From: Anaeramoeba ignava
Taxonomy: Eukaryota; Metamonada; Anaeramoebidae
Reading direction: 5' to 3'
Length of the DNA: 64,000 bases
Assembly: GCA_028826165.1 (NCBI GenBank)
Contig: JAPDFW010000098.1
Location: forward strand, 96,001-160,000
The notes under the pieces were generated by a model, which did no database searches, was not told the DNA's origin, and was given only the letters and a program-made list of their open reading frames with translations. The position numbers and the translations under genes are program-made. Positions within the stretch are counted from its first letter, which is position 1; each line of letters begins with the position of its first letter. This document shows positions 23,288 through 36,452 of this stretch, one piece after another.

Positions 23288-25947
23288 ATGAAAAAAAAAA
23301 TTTTTTTGTTGATGTCAGTTTTCATTTTTTCTTTTTAATTTAAAAAAGAAACCATTTCCTTTACAATTTTCTTTTTATTATTATTTTACTTTCTTTGGAT
23401 TTTTGATCTTTTAATTTTAAATGTAAATACTTTTGGACAAATTTCACAAAACAAAATTCAAAATTTACCCCTTTTCATTTTTTGATTTTGTTTATTTTTG
23501 TTTTTGTTTTTTTGTTGTTTTTGATTTTTATTTTGTTTTTGTTGTTGTTTTTGTTTTTGTTTTTGTTGTTTTTGTTTTTGTTTTTGTTTGGGAAAAATTA
23601 GGAAAATCAAGTTTTTTATTCTTTTATTTTGCTTTTCTTTCTTCATTTTAATTGTTCAAAATCAAACTTTGAAAAATTCTTTTATTTTCCCAACATCAAT
23701 TTCAAATCCAACTTTATCTTTAATTGATGAAAACAATGGATTTCTTTATTATTTCAATTATGATGATTCTGTACCAAGTGTTTATTTCAATACAATTTTT
23801 CAAATTGATTTCAATTCTTTCAAATTTCTTAATTCATCTTATTTAAGTGATCTTGATCAAAAATTTCAACAGGAGTAATTGATCCAAAAAATCAAATTGC
23901 ATATTTGGCAACAAATCCATCCACAACGAGTAATGAAAATCCAAAAATAATTAAATTCAATTTATCAAGCTTTTCAATTATAGATTCTATTGAGTTACCT
24001 GAATCTTATTTCGAAATTGAATTTGTTTCTTCTCACATTGATTTAAATAATTCCAAAGCTTATTTTATTTTGAATTGTAATGGTATTTTTTCTTCTGACA
24101 ATGATCAAATTTTCAAAATTGATTTAACAAATTTTTCAATCGAATTGAATACAAGTATTGATGCAGATTCTATTTATGGTTCTCAAATTGATCTTTTTAA
24201 TCAATATCTTTATATTTTCTCATCTAATCCATATCCTCAAATACAGAAAATTGATTTAGGAAATTTATCAGAAATTGGAACACTTACTTTAATTGAGATT
24301 TTCTCTGAATGGTCAAATATGTATGGAATTATTGATAATTCAACAAATTTAATGTATGTTGGCTTTTCTTATTATCCATCTTTGATAATTGTGAAAGTAA
24401 ATTTGACTGATTTTACAAAAATGGATAATATAACTGTGGAAGATAAAGATTACAATGATATTATTTCAGTAGGAATTGATACAGTGAATCATTTAGGTTA
24501 TTTTGTGGTTGGTGTTTTATCATATTCATATACTTGGATTTCTAAAATTAATCTTACTTCTTTTGAAAGTATTCAATCATATTCCTTTTCAAATTATGGA
24601 GCTGTAATATCTTTTGATTCATCAACAACTTATGCTTATATTGGATTCACTAATTCATCATTTATCAAGTTTGATTTATTAGAATTCCAAGAAAAGAATT
24701 CAGGATTGGGAAATTTTCAAGATCCATTCGTCATTTTAATTGATGAATTAAATCAAATGGCTTATGTTGGATTTGATTATCTTTTTGGATTAGTTGCAAA
24801 AATTGATCTATCTTCTTTTCAATTAATAGATTACATAACAAATGATAATTCTTCTGATAAAATTAATTATGGAGAAATTGATTCTTCAAATGGATTTGCT
24901 TATTTTTTTATAAATTCTCAAACAAAAATTTCAAAAATTATGAAAGTTGAATTATCCAATTTTTCAATTTCAGAAATGAAAATTCTTGATTCAAATGGAT
25001 CAATTCAATCAACTTGTTTTGATAACCAAAATCATTTCCTTTATGTTGGATTTTCAAATTTAACTGATGAAAATGGAAAAATTTTTAAAATAAGTTCTCC
25101 AAATTTAGAAATTGTTGATTATTTTCCAATTTCTGATTTGAAACAATTCCAAAATTTATTTGTTGATTCTTCCAAAAATCCTTTATTCATTTATGGAAAT
25201 TAACAATCCAATAGGTTTTTGGCTTGATTTAATTAAAATTGATCTTGATTCTTTTAATCAAACATCTTATTTGGATTTAACAAATTATTATCCAATTCAA
25301 ACAATGTTATTTAATTCAATTCATCAATACATTTATTTTCTCTGGGAATCTGAAAATGATGGAATCCAAATTTGTGGAATTGAATTATCTGAAATGAGAG
25401 TTTTAGATGATTATGTTAAGATTGAATCAGATCAATTTTTTTCTTTTCTTTCCTCAGTTCATTTATTGATTCAAAATCCAGATATGGATATTTCTTATTT
25501 CAACAAAGTCAACAAAGTCAACAAATGAATAATAACATGAAAAACTTTGTAAACGTTTCAAACTCTCATCAAATTATGATAGATCAAGCTATTTCTGAAA
25601 CTTCCACAATCAAAATATTTCAAATTGATTTAAATTCATTTCAAATTCTTACAGAAACAAATTGGAATTATCCTTTTAGTATTTTTACAATTGATTCATC
25701 AACAAGATATCTTTATTCAACAGGTTATTCTTATTTTTATCATTATGATAATCCACAAATTTCATTTCATCAATTTTCTCTTCCAACTCCAACTCCAACT
25801 CCAATCCCAAATCCTTCAAATCAAAAATCATCCAAATCAACTATTATTATTCTTTCAACAATTATTCCAATTTTAATAATAATTTCTTTAATTGTGATTT
25901 ACTTAATTTTGAAAATTAAAAAGAAAAAGAAAAAGAAAAATTATTGA
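23288..25947 (+). CDS. Beta-propeller surface protein with C-terminal TM helix (frame breaks)
   Basis: The product reads as a signal peptide (KIKFFILLFCFSFFILIVQNQ), then about ten repeats of the form ID..N..YVGF....I.KIDLSSF, a YncE-like seven-bladed propeller pattern, a TPTPTPIPNP linker and a TM helix (STIIILSTIIPILIIISLIVIYLIL) with a lysine-rich tail. It is probably a type I cell-surface protein; many Asn-X-Ser/Thr sites are present. There is no ATG for the exon opening at ~23601, which follows a pyrimidine tract ending TTAG. A candidate first exon is ATG at 23288 (MKKKIFL), spliced at 23309, which would fit in phase. Single-base breaks occur at ~23860 (one base missing), ~25200 (one extra) and ~25436 (one missing), each in or beside a homopolymer. 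Ligand unknown. Confidence 0.65.
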
Positions 25948-28900
25948 AAGAAAAGAATCAAAAAAATATCAAAAAATCAAAAAACCAAGTAAATGCTCTC
26001 TTTTCTTTAAACCAATTTTGAAATGGATTGGAAAACCAAATTTTCTTGATTTTGTTGGAGATGATGTTATTTGGAGATCTCTTACAGTTATTTTACTTTC
26101 TACTTTTTTCATTTTTACATTTGGAGTTGCAATTAGATATTTACTTGAATCAACAAAAATTAATGAAGATAAAATTGGGATAAAGTAATTATTTATTTAT
26201 TAACTATTTAATATTTATTTATTTAATATTTAAAAAACAAAAAATTTAGTTTGGATTTCTTTAAATTCCCAAATGAAACTGAACTTTATTATTTCCAAAC
26301 TTTTAGTACTGAAGTAAATTAATTGATATTTATTTAATTCTTCTTTTATTTTTTTTGTAAATAATTTTAATTTAATTTATTCTTTTATTTTCTTATTTTC
26401 TTATTTTCTTATTAGTTAAGAGTTTCCAAAAAATTTAAAAGTGATGGAATTAAAAATTGTAAAGTAACTGCAAGTGCATATTCTTTAGATTCAAGTCAAA
26501 ATTATGGAGGAAATGATTTAAGTTTAATGGAAATGAAAGAATATTTGAAAAATCAAATTACAATATCAGGAGATACAATTCAATATTCTGATGAAGATGG
26601 ATTTGTAAAATTTTCAAATCTTTCAATTAGTTCAGGAATAAGTCAAACAATTAATTTAACATTTTTTGCTGAATGTGGAATTGAAAGTGAAAATGAATTT
26701 AAAAAGAATGGACCTTGTAAATATTATTTATTTAAAATTATTTCCAAAATAAATCCAATTATAATTTAATTTTAATTTAATTTTAATTTAATTTAGCTCA
26801 AAATATCTCTTTAAAATCAATTTATTCAAATTCAACAACAGCTCAAATTTCTTTTCCACTTTCAATGAAACCCACAAGTAATTAATTAATTAATTCAAAT
26901 CAAAAATCAAAAATCAAAAATCTAAAAAATATTATTTTATTTCTTTGGTTTAGTTGATAAATTTTATTTTGCAAAAAATGAATCTTTTAATAATGAAATA
27001 TTCAATTTTGGAAAAGAAATCCTTTTCATTTTTGGATTTAGTTTAAGTGAATCAAGTTTAAAAAATCAAGTTTATTTGAATAATATTTCAATATTTTCAA
27101 TTCCAGCAAATAGAACTTGGATTTATCCTGAATATGAATCTTATTGTAAAAAAAAACAAAAATTAAATTAAATTAAATTAAATCATTCTAATTTTAATTT
27201 TTAAATAGTTTTTGTCAATTTAACTTCATCTTCTTTTTTATCAAATGCTTTATTTCCATCAATTAAAATTTTTAATTTATTAAGTGGAGCAACTTCAACA
27301 AAAATGAATTTAACAAGTTTTTATGAAGGAAAACAAATGAAAATTTATGATCCTTCACAAAATTCTTATTTATCTGAAAATTATTTTAATTTAAATTTTG
27401 AAACAAATGGTTTGAATTTTAAATTTGAATTTTAATTTTAATTTTAATTTGATTTTAATTTAAAAAAATAGTTTCCAAAATTGAAATTAATGAAAATGGA
27501 TCTTTTATTGTGAAAGAAGGAGAAATATTTTCAAAACCTTGGGAAATTATTGTTAAAGATAATGAAAATAAAACAATTCAAAATAAACCTGTTTTTGCAA
27601 AAATTTCTAAACAATGTAATTTTGAAATTTCAGAAAATCAATCTCCTATTGAAAATTCAAAAGTTCTTTTAAATCCTATTTCTTTTACAAATGAATTTGG
27701 AATGTAAAACAAAATTTTAAAAACACAAAATTAACAAAATTAAATTTTTAATTCAAATTATTTTTTGGAATTATTTTTTAGAGCAACTTTCTCAAATTTA
27801 AAATTTTCAATTTCAGGATTAACAAAGAATAATTGCCAATTTAAAATTAAATTTATTTCAGATGGATTTTTTATTGAAACTGATAACATTCAAGTTAATT
27901 CTTCAATTAATAAAATTATTTGGATTGAAACAGTGAATTCAATCAATATTACAGAAGATTTTAAAATAATAAGTAATGACACTTGGCCTGTTATTCAAGT
28001 TCAAGATGAATTTGGAAAAGGAATTCCAAATAAATTAATTTCTTTTAATTGTTCAGATTTTACATTTCAACCTTATCAATTTATCACAAATCAAAATGGA
28101 TTTGTTTCTTTATATTTAGATTTTGCTTTAATTCTTCCTAATAATTTTAATTATGATTATTATTCTTCTAATCAAACTTGTTCAGTTATTATTGATGGAA
28201 TTGAATCAGAAACAATTCAAATTAAAATTAATGCAAATGGTTGGAATAATCCTAATTCAAGTTCAATTTCCAAAATTGAAATAATAAATTGGAATGAAAA
28301 TATAAAATCAGGAGAATTGATAAATTTGAATATTTCTATTGAAAATCATACAGGAATTGTTATTAATGAAAATTATAATTTAACAGGATTTATTAATCCA
28401 GGAGATTTACCAATGGGATATTTAATTTATCCTGAAGAAGGATATTGGAATATTATAAATGGAACAGGAATAATTTTCAACAAGAATTTATGGAATTTCA
28501 ATGAGAACTGAATTATGTTTAGTAATTGGAAAAGATTATATTCCTGATTTTGAAAATTATGATTGGAAAGAATGTTTTGGAATGAGTTTATCAAATGATA
28601 TTGAAAAAGTTGAAATTTCTCATTTTCCAAATCCAAATCAAAATTTTATACCTGGTCAACCTTTTGGAAATGAATCAATTAAATTGAATATAACTGAGAA
28701 TAACATTTCAGAAAATAATTTAACTGTTCATATTCTTTCTTTAAATTCAAATAATTATTATGGAAAACTTTTTGGAAGAAATTCAAGTGAAACAGTAAAA
28801 AATGAAACAAATAATTTATTCCAATCAAATTATACATTAAATGGAACAGGTTTTTATTTTTATTTTATTTTTTAATTTAAATTCAAATTAAATTTTTTAT

Positions 28901-31900
28901 ATTTATTTTTCTATTTGGATTAGAATTAATTTTGGATAATTTTATAATCAATCAACAATCAATTTATGATTCTTTCAATTTAATGATTTTTGTAAATGGA
29001 GTTCCTTCAAATTCAGAAGTTCCTGTTAAACTTTGTTTTCCTCATCAAGATTTGAATTTAAATTTAACTTGGAATACATCCATTCCATTTGTATCAGGAT
29101 ATAACAAAATTCCTTCTCAACCAATTTTACAAATTACAAATTCAACAGGAGAACCAATTCAAGGATATTATGCTTATTTTTCAATTTTGAATGATTCAGT
29201 TGAAGTAATAGATTTTAATACAGGAATAACTGGAGATATTTTAAGTACAGCTCCTTCAAATTCAAGTGGATATGTAACTTGGAATATTTCTTTTCTTAAA
29301 ATATTGTATAATGATAGAATTAATTCTTATTTTTGGATTCCAGATTGTCAAAATCCAACTCTTGATTATTATAATACAAATAAGATAGAAAAGGATTTAA
29401 ATGTTTCAATTGAAGAATTTAATTGGAAATTTTTTGATATTCCTTCTCAAATATTTTATAATCAACCTTTCCCAATTTCTCCAAAAGTTCTTGTTTCAAA
29501 TCAAAATACAAATGAACCAATTTCTAATAAATATATTATTTTTCAAATGCAGAATAGTTCTGATAATACTCAATATATTGATATCAAAACGGAAATTACA
29601 AATGAAAATGGAATTGCAACATTTTCAAATTTATTTTTGGATTTAGAAGAAGAAATTGAGGAAATAAATATTCAATTTATTTGTGATTATAAATCTTATT
29701 CACAAGATATCAAAATTATTTATGAACCAACTCATATTCAAATTTTAAGTTCTGCAAGAAATCATTCCCAAATTGGAATCCCATTTATTTTCCCTAATCA
29801 ATCAATAACATTTAATAACAAGAATTATTTAGGTTCATTTATTGTTCAACTTTTTTCTTTTTCAATTCCAATTTCTGGAAAACCAATAACTGCTAAATTA
29901 ATTTCACAAAATTCAGAAAATGGGAAATTAGATCCATCAACTTCACTTGAAATAACTGATGAAAATGGAATTGCAGTTTTCAATCTAAGAATGGAATCAG
30001 GAAATTTTGGATATTATCAAATTGAATTTTCTTATTTAAATTCAATTTCTATTACAAGTGATCCAATTTATGTTCAAATTCCAATTCAAAAAGTAAATCT
30101 TATTCCAACTTCAGATTTTCCAAATGAATTAGAAATTGGAAATACATTTTCAGCAACAATTAATATCACTTTTTTTGAATATTTTGAAAATTTTGAAAAT
30201 ATTTCTTTTCCAATTAATATTATTACAAAATGTTCAGATGCTTCTTTTTCTAATGATAATATTGTCAAAAAACCAAATAATGAAATGGTTTTAAACAATT
30301 TGAAATTTGATTCAGTTTCAGGAAATTCAGAATGCTTGAATAAAGAAGGAAAAGTAAAAGCAGAAATTGCATTTTCAGTTTTAGGAATTCAATCAAATTT
30401 CCAAACAATTTTAATTACATCACCTGATAAAATTGTTGTAACAAAAGCAATTGATTCACTTAAACAATCTTTTCTTTTTTGGGTTTTAGTTTATGTCTTA
30501 TTTTCCCATTTGTTCTTAATTCAACAAAGAATCATAATATTATTACATTTCTTATTGTTATTGGATTAATTATTGTTTTGATGGTTTATATTTCAAATTT
30601 AATTCCTAAAACAGATAAAATTGAAACAAGACAATTTGTTGCATTATCAATTTTTGAATCAATTCTTATTAGTCTTTCTCTTTTGATTTTATTGATTATT
30701 ATTTTATCAAAATTTATTCCAAAATTTAGAAAATTAATTGAAAAAACATTTTTTATTCATGAAAGAATATCAAATTATTTTATTCTTTTCAAAAGATTAC
30801 TTCCAATAGGTGCAAACAAATCATTAAAATTTATTGAAATTGAAAAAACATTAAATGAACAACATTTAAATTCAGAAACAGAAACAGAATCTAAAATAAG
30901 TGATTTTGAAATTATTGATGAAGATTCTGAAAATGAAAATGAAAATGAAAATGAAAATGAAAATGAAAATGAAAATGAAAATGAAAATGAAATAATTGAA
31001 GAAATTGAATTAGAATTAGATTCACAAGAAGAAAATCAAATCAAAACCAAAATTTAAAAAATGAGAAAATTATTAACTCATTAGCATTTAAAAAAGAAAA
31101 AGAAAATCAAATCAAATCAAAAAATAAATGTTCAATTTTTTGGAATTGGATTATTGGATTATTTAAAAAATTAATCAAAAAAATCAAATCAAAATTTGAA
31201 GATAAATCAAATCCACATCAAGAATATGAAAGTTATTTTGATTTTTATTATCCACAAAGAATGATTGTTTCATTTTGGCTTTGGATTGTATTAGTTATTT
31301 TATTGATTTTACTTATAACAAAATTAATAAGAAGTTCTTGTTTAATTACTGAATTATATCGACAACAAGTTATTGGAAATGTTCAACAAAATCAATGTTT
31401 TGAAGATAAACCAAATATGAATGATTATTTAAACACAATTTCAATTTATGGAGTTGAATTAATTCAAGAAATTGATTCAACTTATTCAAGTAATCCAAAT
31501 CCATTTCCAAATTCATTTTCAAGATTTATTTATTCATTTTCAAGAACAAAAGTAAATCAAATTCTTAATGCAATATCAATTACTTCAGGAATTTCAGGAT
31601 TAATTGCATTTATTATTCTTCTTTTACTTTGGAGATCAATTTTCAAATTATATAAGAAAAGAATAATGCTTTTAAGACAAGGTAAAAAACCATTTCCAGG
31701 ATTTGATACAGCAGATCCAGTTAAAGTAACTTCATATACAAATTTACAAGCTTGGTTAGGATTAGTTTCATTCTTTTTAGTTTGGATTTTTGTTTTCATC
31801 ATTTTATTTATTATTCCAGCAATTTATTGGTTCATTTCAAAAGAATTTCTTTATGGAGTTTTTAAATATTTCTTATCTTTGATTATAATTATTATTGTTT

Positions 31901-32583
31901 ATCAAATTATTTTTGGAATTATTGGTCAAAGAATTATGAGGAAATATTTCACTTATAAAAAGATAATAACTAATCGAACAGCATTTTCAATTTATGATTT
32001 TATTAAATTTTTTATGACAATAGTTTCAGGAGCAACTTCATTAATTAAAAAATTATTAGGAATGGGAGGTGGATCAATTTTATCAATTTTGAAACTTGAT
32101 GATAAAAAATCATTTGATGAATCTTATGCAGCAATGATGTTAATTGATCATCAAATAAATAATCCAATTCTAAGAGTTTTTTCAAATTATTTAATTAATT
32201 TTGTTAATCAGAAAAAAATTATGTTTCAAAAAATATTTCCAAAAGGAATTAATCAAGATCTTTTAAACAAAGAAAAAAAAACACAACTTACTTTTATTGA
32301 ATATCATCCAATTTCTCATGAACCAATTCAAAAAGAAAAAATTAGAAAAATATTTTTATTTCTTCTTACACTTTCAGCAAATAAAAATTTAAAAGAATTA
32401 AGAAAAAAAGCACTTAAAATTGAAAAAAGAAGAAAAGAATTAAAAAAAGAAAAAGAAGAAAAAGTTCAAAAATTAATTGAAGAAAAATTGAAATCAAATT
32501 CAGAAGAAAAACAACAAGAAGAAATAATATTTGATAATCAATTAGAAATTCCATTAATTCCAAGAAACCGAACAATTAATTAA
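25948..32583 (+). CDS. Large Ig-like ectodomain fused to STRA6-like polytopic membrane protein (frame breaks)
   Basis: Exons end or begin at 26184/26250, 26313/26416, 26716/26797, 26877/26954, 27145/27209, 27409/27472, 27703/27782 and 28849/28924, all GT..AG and in phase. The product has a basic N-terminal segment, TM helix (SLTVILLSTFFIFTFGVAIRY), about 1500 residues of Asn-rich Ig-like repeats with the TDENGIA.F signature, then multiple TM helices. The C-terminal part resembles the STRA6 retinol-binding-protein receptor: KLYKKRIMLLRQG, SYTNLQAWLGLVSFF, SYAAMMLIDHQINNPILRVF. I infer a receptor or transporter with a giant ectodomain. No in-frame ATG precedes the first TM. The frame joins the preceding gene by removing one base at ~25940, so the two may be one protein. 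Further breaks lie at ~28476, ~30475 and ~31043. Confidence 0.6.
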
Positions 32584-32748
32584 TTAATTCATTTCAAATT
32601 CCACTTTTTTTTTTATGATTTTGATTTTGATTTTGAAATAATTTTTTTAAATCATTTGAAAGTTTTTCTAAATTTAAATAAGTTTTCATTTATAAAATAA
32701 AAATGAAAAAATGAAAAAATGAAAAATTCATTTTTTTTCTTTTTAAAA

Positions 32749-34503
32749 ATGAATGATTGTTTATTTTTTGGTTATAATTATTTTCCAATTCTTTTAATAA
32801 ATAAACCATATAAAATAACAAAACCAATTCAATTTAAATTTGAAAATGAAAATGAAAATGAAAATGAAAATGAAAAACAAATTAAACAAATTTCATCAGG
32901 TTATTTTGGAACAATTTTCCTTTTTGAAAATGGAAAAGCAATAGAATATTTAAATGAAAATGATTCAAATCAAAATCCTGAAAAAATCCAAATTGAAAAT
33001 ATTCAAAAAATAACTGTTGGTGATCGAAGTGAATCTATTTTAACAAAAGAAGGAAATGTATTTGCCAAAGGAAGATATATTAATCCAAATAATTCAAAAG
33101 AATTTATCAATATTTCATTATTAATTGAAGATAAAAATGATAGAATAATTGAAGATATTGCTTCTGGAAGATATTCAATTTACTTATTAACTTTAAATCA
33201 AAATGCTTATGGAATTGGTTCAAATCAAGATGGTCAAATTGGTTTTGATTCTAAAACACTTTCAAAAACAGAAAAACCAATTTTAATGATGAAAAATGTT
33301 TCTAAAATATTTTCAGGAATTGCTTCAACTCATGTTTTTCTTTTAAATTCAAATCAAGAATTATTTGGATGTGGATTTAATCAATATAGTCAACTTGGAT
33401 TAGGAGAATCAAGAGAAGAAAGAAAAATACAAAAATTAACCCAAATCCAAAATATTCCAAAAGGCAAAATAATTGATATTCAATGTGGAGAATATCATTC
33501 AATAATGTTGATTGAAAATGAAGATGAAAATCAAAATCAAAATCAAAATCCAAAAAGAAAACTTTATTCATGTGGATCTTGGAAATATAATGGACTTGAC
33601 CAAAATCAAAATACTTATGAATTTACTGAAATCGAATCACCTTTATTTGAAAATGATGAAGATATTCTTGAAATTTCTGTTGGAAATTCTCATACTTTGA
33701 TTTTAACATCTAATTCAAAATTAATTGGATTTGGATATAATAGATATGGTCAATTAGGAACTGGAAATACAGAAGAACAATTAATTCCAATTCAAATTGA
33801 ACTTCCTAAATTAAGATTTAATGAAAATATTTCTAATTATCATATTTCTTGTGGAGTTTCTAAATCATTTCTTTATTATTCTCCTCTTTCTTTTTCAAAT
33901 CTTGAAGAAGATTTGATAAAATTATTTGAAAGAAAAGAATTTTGTGATATTTCATTTAAAACAGAAAATGGAGAAATAATTGAAGCTCATAAATTAATAT
34001 TAAAATATAGATTAAATCAAAATCAAAATGAAATTGAAAAACTTCAAGAAATTATTTCAAATAAATCAATTAAAGAATCAAATCAAATATTTGAAATGAT
34101 TTATTCAAACAGAATAATAAATCCAAAATTATATTCTGAAATTAAAGAAATTATAAATTCCAATGAAAAAATTGAAGAAACAATTAAAAGAATTTATTTA
34201 AATGAAAATGAAAAAGATTTTATAATTGAAAGAAAAGAAAAACAATATAAATTTCCTAAATTAATATTAATAATGAGAAGTGAATTATATCGAGGAATGT
34301 TTTTATCTGTAATAAATGATACTTCTAATAAAGTTACAGATTATAGTGAATTAAGTAATAAATCATTTCAATTATTAGAATATTGGATTTATTCAAATCA
34401 AATTAAAAATGGAATTCAAATTACACAAGAAATAATTGATGAAATTAAAATTGGAATTGATTATTTTCAATTAAATCAAAACAAAATCCAAAATTTATTT
34501 TGA
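32749..34503 (+). CDS. RCC1-BTB protein, copy 1
   Basis: Intronless, 584 aa from the family start MNDCLFFG; ten upstream codons are open but absent from paralogues. Residues ~1-370 are RCC1 repeats (GYNRYGQLGTGN, FGCGFNQYSQLGLGE, GIGSNQDGQIGFDS), which form a seven-bladed propeller. Residues ~385-465 are a degenerate BTB (FCDISFKTENGEIIEAHKLIL) and ~480-570 a second BTB (ELYRGMFLSV, SNKVTDYSELSNKSFQLLEYW). This resembles the RCBTB architecture: possible Cul3 adaptors or Ran/Rho-related regulators, but no exchange activity can be predicted. The upstream sequence ttttttttctttttaaaaatg is shared with the other copies. Its C-terminus (NKIQNLF) is shorter than in the paralogues. Confidence 0.9.
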   Translation: MNDCLFFGYNYFPILLINKPYKITKPIQFKFENENENENENEKQIKQISSGYFGTIFLFENGKAIEYLNENDSNQNPEKIQIENIQKITVGDRSESILTKEGNVFAKGRYINPNNSKEFINISLLIEDKNDRIIEDIASGRYSIYLLTLNQNAYGIGSNQDGQIGFDSKTLSKTEKPILMMKNVSKIFSGIASTHVFLLNSNQELFGCGFNQYSQLGLGESREERKIQKLTQIQNIPKGKIIDIQCGEYHSIMLIENEDENQNQNQNPKRKLYSCGSWKYNGLDQNQNTYEFTEIESPLFENDEDILEISVGNSHTLILTSNSKLIGFGYNRYGQLGTGNTEEQLIPIQIELPKLRFNENISNYHISCGVSKSFLYYSPLSFSNLEEDLIKLFERKEFCDISFKTENGEIIEAHKLILKYRLNQNQNEIEKLQEIISNKSIKESNQIFEMIYSNRIINPKLYSEIKEIINSNEKIEETIKRIYLNENEKDFIIERKEKQYKFPKLILIMRSELYRGMFLSVINDTSNKVTDYSELSNKSFQLLEYWIYSNQIKNGIQITQEIIDEIKIGIDYFQLNQNKIQNLF

Positions 34504-34662
34504 TTTATTCAAAATTAAAATTAAATTTAAAATTTCAAAATCAAAATTCAAAATTAAAATTAAATTTAAAATTAAAATTAAAAATAAAAAAATTAAAATT
34601 AAAATTAAAATTAAAATTCCAAAAATTATTTTTAAAATTTTTCTTAAAATTTTAAAAAAAAA
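34504..34662 (+). repeat. AAAATT-repeat tail behind RCC1-BTB copy 1
   Basis: About 160 bp of AAATTAAAATTAAATTT-type repeats begin immediately after the stop codon and run up to the next RCC1-BTB copy. Confidence 0.75.
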
Positions 34663-34666
34663 TAAA

Positions 34667-36452
34667 ATGAAATTTTTATTTTTCATTGCAGATTTCAAAA
34701 ACCAAAATTTTTTCAAAAATAAACCAGAAAAAATAAGAAAGCCAATTCAATTTAAATTTGAAAATGAAAATGAAAATGAAAATAAAAATGAAAAACAAAT
34801 TAAACAAATTTCATCAGGAAGTTATTCAATAATTTTCCTTTTTAAAAATGGAAAAGCAATAGAATATTTAAAAGAAAATGATTCAAAACAAAATCCTTCA
34901 AAAATCCAAATTGAAGAGAATATTCAAAAAGTAACTGTTGGTGATGATAATGTAGCTATTTTAACAAAAGAAGGAAATGTATTTGCCAAAGGAAAAGATA
35001 TTAATCCAAATAATCCAGATCAATTTATCAATATTTCATTATTAATTGAAGATAAAAATGATAGAATAATTCAAGATATTGTTTCTGGAAGTAATTCAAT
35101 TTATTTATTAACTTCAAATAAAAATGTTTATGGAATTGGTTCAAATCATTATGGTCAAATTGGTTTAGATTCTAAAACACTTAAAAAAACAGAAAAACCA
35201 ATTTTAATGATGAAAAATGTTTCTAAAATATTTTCAGGAAATTCTTCATATCATGTTTTTCTTTTAAATTCAAATCAAGAATTATTTGGATGCGGATTTA
35301 ATCAATATAGTCAAGTTGGATTAGGAAAATTAAAAGAAGAAAAAAAAATCCAAAAATTAACCAAAATACAAAATATTCCAAAAGGCAAAATAATTGATAT
35401 TCAATGTGGGTATAATTATTCAATAATGTTGATTGAAAATGAAAATCAAAATCAAAATCCAAAAAGAAAACTTTATTCATGTGGATCTTCTTATTATAAT
35501 GGACTTGGCAAAAATGAAAATACTTATGAATTTACTGAAATCAAATCATCTTTATTTGAAAATGATGATAATATTATTGATTTTTCTGTTGGAAATGCTC
35601 ATACTTTGATATTAACATCCAATTCAAAATTAATTGGATTTGGATGGAATGCTTGGGGTCAATTAGGAACTGGAGATACAACAGAATATCAATTTATTCC
35701 AATTCAAATTGAACTTCCTAAATTAAGATTTAATGAAAATATTTCTAATTATCATTTTTCTTGTGGAGTTTCTAAATCATTTCTTTATTATTCTCCTCTT
35801 TCTTTTTCCAATATTGAAGAAGATTTGATAAAATTATTTAGAAGAAAAGAATTTTGTGATATTTCATTTAAAACCGAAAATGGAGAAATAATCTAAAGCT
35901 CATAAATTAATATTAAAATATAGATTAAATCAAAATCAAAATGAAATTGAAAAACTTCAAGAAATTATTTCAAAAAAATCAATTAAAGAATCAAATCAAA
36001 TATTTGAAATGATTTATTCAAACAAAATAATAAATCCAAAATTATATTCTGAAATTAAAGAAATTATAAATTCAAATGAAAAAATTGAAGAAACAATGAA
36101 AAGAATTTATTTAATTGAAAATGAAAATGAAAAAGATTTTATAATTGAAAGAAAAGAAAAACAATATAAATTTCCAAAATTAATATTAATAATGAGAAGT
36201 GAATTATATCGAGGAATGTTTTTATCTGTAACAGAAGATACTTCTAATAAAGTTACAGATTATAGTGAATTAAGTAATAAATCATTTCAAATATTTGAAT
36301 ATTGGATTTATTCAAATCAAATTAAAGATGAAATTCAAATTACAAAAGAAATAATTGATGAAATTCAAATTGGAATTGATTATTTTCAATTAAATCAAAC
36401 AAATCCAAATTTATTTGATTTATTAATTAAAAAATTTAATAATCAAAATTAA
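34667..36452 (+). pseudogene. RCC1-BTB copy 2, frame-disrupted
   Basis: The alignment to copies 1, 3 and 4 is continuous over the whole length, but the frame opening at 34667 stops at 35896 after ENGEII. Where relatives read ataattgaagctcat this copy has ataatctaaagctcat, a one-base insertion plus a substitution. The frame resumes with the second BTB (MIYSNKIINPKL to FNNQN) and reaches the usual stop. The N-terminus is also diverged (MKFLFFIADFKNQ for MNDCLFFGYNYFP). This looks like a decaying copy, although a single sequencing insertion could explain the stop. The RCC1 half is otherwise intact (FGCGFNQYSQVGLGK, FGWNAWGQLGTGD). Confidence 0.8.

Noticed and set aside
23433-23651. FVFVVVFVFV frame before the propeller gene
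   Set aside because: Translation of a TTTTTG/TTGTTG pyrimidine tract that better fits the 3' end of an intron.
23860-31043. Euplotes-type programmed +1 frameshifting to explain the frame breaks
   Set aside because: Breaks do not occur at AAA-TAA/TAG slippery stops and go in both directions.
32594-32689. 31-codon minus-strand frame (MKTYLNLEKLSND...) between the STRA6-like gene and RCC1-BTB copy 1
   Set aside because: Too short, no homology recognised, and the end is simple repeat; possible but unsupported.
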